This document shows positions 6,593 to 8,562 of a stretch of 8,562 bases of DNA, in pieces. A program made the position numbers and the translations under genes. Within the stretch, counting starts at the first letter, position 1, and each line of letters starts with the position of its first letter. The stretch lies in assembly GCA_016209995.1 (NCBI GenBank), contig JACQVC010000441.1:1-8562 (forward strand), given 5' to 3'. The stretch is from Gemmatimonadota bacterium (GTDB taxonomy: Bacteria; Gemmatimonadota; Gemmatimonadetes; Longimicrobiales; Gaopeijiaceae). The notes below the pieces were generated by a model. That model was not told the origin of the DNA, made no database searches, and was given only the letters and a program-made list of their open reading frames with translations.

Positions 6593-7741
6593 ATGAGAGT
6601 CGCAGTACCGAAAGAGATCGTAGCGGGGGAACGGCGCGTGGCCCTGGTGCCCGAGACCGTCGTTCAGCTCGGTAAGGCGGGGTTGCGGGTGAGCGTTCAG
6701 GCGGGTGCCGGTGAGGGAGCGTACGTGCCCGATTCGGCATACGGTGACGCGGGCGCGGCGATCGTGGATGATGCCGCACGCCTTCTTGCCGAAGCGGACA
6801 TCGTGGTGAAGGTCCAGAAGCCCGTGCGCAACGAAAGGCTTGCTCAGCACGAGGTGGATCTACTCCGCGAAGGCTCCGCCCTGGTTTCCTTTCTCCAGCC
6901 CCTCAACGATCTCGAGCTGGTCCGCCTGTTGGCGCGGCGGCGCATCACCAGCTTCAGCATGGAAATGGTTCCCCGGACGACACGAGCTCAGCGCATGGAC
7001 GCTCTGTCGTCGCAGGCCACGGTGGCCGGTTACAAGGCCGCGGTCCTGGCGGCAGACTCGCTCGCGAAGTTCCTGCCGATGCTGACGACGGCGGCAGGCA
7101 CGATTCGGCCGGGTCGCGTGCTCGTGCTGGGCGCCGGCGTCGCGGGGCTGCAGGCCATTGCGACGGCACGACGGCTCGGCGCGTTGGTGGAAGCGTTCGA
7201 CGTGCGCCCCGCGGTCAAGGAGGAGGTGCAGAGTCTGGGCGCCAGCTTCATCGAGATGCCGATCGCGGAAGAGACGCAGACGGCCGGCGGATACGCGAAA
7301 GAGCTGTCCGCAGAGACGCACCGGCGCGAGATCGACGTGATACGCGAGCACGCGCGCGAGGCCGACGCGATCATCACGACGGCGGCAATCCCGGGGGCGC
7401 GGGCGCCCATCCTGATTCCGGAGGACACGGTGAAGCTCATGCGGCCGGGGGCGATCATCGTCGACCTGGCCGCCGACACGGGTGGCAACTGCGAGCTGAC
7501 TCGCCCGGATCAGGAGACGGTCTGCCATGGCGTACGAATCGTGGGGGCAGCCAATCTCCCCGCGACACTGCCGGTGCCCGCCAGCCAGATGTACTCGCGT
7601 AACATCGCGAGTGTGCTCCTCCACCTGGTGAAGGACGGCAAATTGAACGTCGATTTCCAGGATGAGATCACCAGCGGCATGTGTGTCACGCACGCAGGCG
7701 AGGTGGTTCACGAACGGATCAAGGCAAGGATGGCATCATGA
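6593..7741 (+). CDS. pntAA: Proton-translocating NAD(P) transhydrogenase subunit alpha part 1 (NAD(H)-binding, dI)
   Basis: The soluble NAD(H)-binding component of the transhydrogenase, which passes hydride from NADH to NADP+ on the PntB subunit and so supplies NADPH. From the ATG at 6593 it is 382 residues, close to the R. rubrum PntAA length. It begins MRVAVPKEIVAGERRVALVP, the typical alanine-dehydrogenase/PNT N-domain start. Residues 128-141 (R-T-T-R-A-Q-R-M-D-A-L-S-S-Q) hold Arg128, Gln133, Asp136 and Ser139, matching the known NAD-site residues of R. rubrum dI with an offset of one. The Rossmann motif GAGVAG begins at residue 180. The mobile-loop region with GGYAKELS and the late motif IIVDLAADTGGNCE are present. 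The upstream in-frame extension to 6410 is discarded because homologues start at this ATG. It overlaps pntAB by 4 bp (ATGA). Confidence 0.96.
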   Translation: MRVAVPKEIVAGERRVALVPETVVQLGKAGLRVSVQAGAGEGAYVPDSAYGDAGAAIVDDAARLLAEADIVVKVQKPVRNERLAQHEVDLLREGSALVSFLQPLNDLELVRLLARRRITSFSMEMVPRTTRAQRMDALSSQATVAGYKAAVLAADSLAKFLPMLTTAAGTIRPGRVLVLGAGVAGLQAIATARRLGALVEAFDVRPAVKEEVQSLGASFIEMPIAEETQTAGGYAKELSAETHRREIDVIREHAREADAIITTAAIPGARAPILIPEDTVKLMRPGAIIVDLAADTGGNCELTRPDQETVCHGVRIVGAANLPATLPVPASQMYSRNIASVLLHLVKDGKLNVDFQDEITSGMCVTHAGEVVHERIKARMAS

Positions 7742-8019
7742 ACGGCGGCATCCTGGTAGGGTTGTACCTGTTCGTGCTGGCCATGCTGGCCGGCTCCGAG
7801 ATCATCCACAAGGTGCCTCCCACGCTCCACACGCCGCTGATGTCGGGCGCGAACGCGATTTCGGGCATCACGATCATCGGCGCGCTGGTCATCGTGGCCC
7901 CCAGGGAGAGCTCACTGGCCGAGTGGCTCGGGCTCGTGGCCGTGATCATGGCCATGATCAACGTGGTGGGCGGATTCGCGGTGACGGACCGGATGCTTCA
8001 GATGTTCAAGCGGAAGTGA
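7738..8019 (+). CDS. pntAB: NAD(P) transhydrogenase subunit alpha part 2 (membrane, dII)
   Basis: A 93-residue membrane protein that supplies part of the proton-channel domain of the transhydrogenase. The sequence has three hydrophobic helices (about 5-23, 40-55 and 61-80). Between the first two is the strongly conserved loop HKVPPTLHTPLMSGANAISG (residues 24-43), which identifies the family. The ATG at 7738 overlaps the pntAA stop in ATGA, a sign of coupled translation. The frame is open further upstream inside pntAA, but that part has no family resemblance. A short three-helix PntAB is normal for organisms where the alpha subunit is split in two genes. In E. coli the same part is fused to PntA. 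Confidence 0.95.
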   Translation: MNGGILVGLYLFVLAMLAGSEIIHKVPPTLHTPLMSGANAISGITIIGALVIVAPRESSLAEWLGLVAVIMAMINVVGGFAVTDRMLQMFKRK

Positions 8020-8033
8020 GGGGAGAAGGCGGC

Positions 8034-8562
8034 ATGGACAGTCCGGTCACGTTGTTGTCGGTCATCGTTCAGCTCGGGTATCTCGTCTCGGCGGTCCTCT
8101 TCATCTACGGGCTGAAGCAGCTCAGCTCGCCGGCCACCGCGCGGGGCGGCAATGCCCTGGCTGCGCTCGGGATGCTGCTGGCCATCGTCCTGACGCTGGT
8201 CGACCAGGGGGTCCTGAACTGGCCGATGATCCTGACGGGCCTGTTCATCGGATCGCTCATCGGGATGCTGTCGGCTCGGCTGGTGAAGATGACAGCGATG
8301 CCGCAGATGGTCGGCCTGTTCAACGGGTTCGGCGGGGGCGCCTCGACGCTCGTCGCCTACGCGGAGTTCCTCCGGCTTCAGGCGGCGGGCGCGGTTCCGC
8401 AGACGGAGATCGTCACGATCGTGCTGACGCTGCTCATCGGGGCGGTGACGTTCTCGGGAAGCATGGTTGCGTTCGCCAAGCTCCAGGAGCTCATGACGGG
8501 CGCACCGATCACCTACCCTCTCCAGAAGACCGCCAACTTGCTGCTCTTCCTGGTCGTGCTCG
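8034..8562 (+). CDS. pntB: NAD(P) transhydrogenase subunit beta (dII membrane part; 3' end cut by window edge)
   Basis: The beta subunit carries the rest of the proton channel and, outside this window, the NADP(H)-binding dIII domain. The visible 176 residues are the membrane portion only; full-length members have about 460. Hydrophobic helices are seen at about 8-26, 41-57, 64-80, 93-112, 126-148 and from 166 on. Signatures include MPQMVGLFNGFGGGAS (89-104) and GSMVAFAKLQELM (142-154). Asn97 appears to stand where E. coli PntB has His91, so this is the Asn-type variant. The start at 8034 has AGGGGAGAAGG just upstream (8019-8029), overlapping the end of the pntAB stop. There are 14 bp between the two genes, so all three pnt genes form one operon. 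Confidence 0.95.
   Translation, partial: MDSPVTLLSVIVQLGYLVSAVLFIYGLKQLSSPATARGGNALAALGMLLAIVLTLVDQGVLNWPMILTGLFIGSLIGMLSARLVKMTAMPQMVGLFNGFGGGASTLVAYAEFLRLQAAGAVPQTEIVTIVLTLLIGAVTFSGSMVAFAKLQELMTGAPITYPLQKTANLLLFLVVL

Overview
The window carries two divergent operons from a high-GC, double-membraned (Gram-negative type) bacterium. The evidence for two membranes is a complete tripartite efflux set: an outer-membrane factor with a signal peptide, a periplasmic adaptor with a lipoprotein-like signal, and an RND pump. The split three-gene proton-translocating transhydrogenase (pntAA-pntAB-pntB), the high GC and the signal peptide ending in LSA|QQ would fit Gemmatimonadota or a similar phylum, but this placement is tentative. 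I see no rRNA, tRNA, CRISPR array, insertion sequence or phage gene.

Minus strand, read from about 6416 down to 1: tetR (6378-5734), outer-membrane factor of the TolC/OEP family (5629-4079), periplasmic adaptor (4011-2896) and RND inner-membrane pump (2888-1, cut by the window edge before its last transmembrane helices). All four genes are co-directional and closely spaced. The adaptor stop codon overlaps the pump's Shine-Dalgarno sequence. In front of tetR there is a consensus -35 box (TTGACA), an 18-bp spacer and a -10-like TACACT. A 15-bp near-palindrome covers the -10 and ends two bases before the tetR ATG. The likely reading is an autorepressed drug or toxic-compound efflux operon whose first gene is translated from a nearly leaderless mRNA. 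A second copy of the same palindrome type lies in the last codons of tetR, upstream of the outer-membrane-factor gene.

Plus strand, from 6593 to the right edge: pntAA (6593-7741), pntAB (7738-8019, ATGA overlap) and pntB (8034 to the edge, partial). Together they encode the membrane-bound NAD(P) transhydrogenase, which uses the proton gradient to make NADPH from NADH. The 214-bp region between the two operons holds the tetR promoter and operator; I see no convincing pnt promoter.

The window is mostly made of known families. I did not find a wholly new system. The points most worth checking are the paired operator-like palindromes with a leaderless tetR start, a hydrophobic insertion in the pump between TM6 and TM7, a G7/G7/G6 tandem repeat in the outer-membrane-factor signal peptide, and an Asn in PntB where E. 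coli has a functionally important His.
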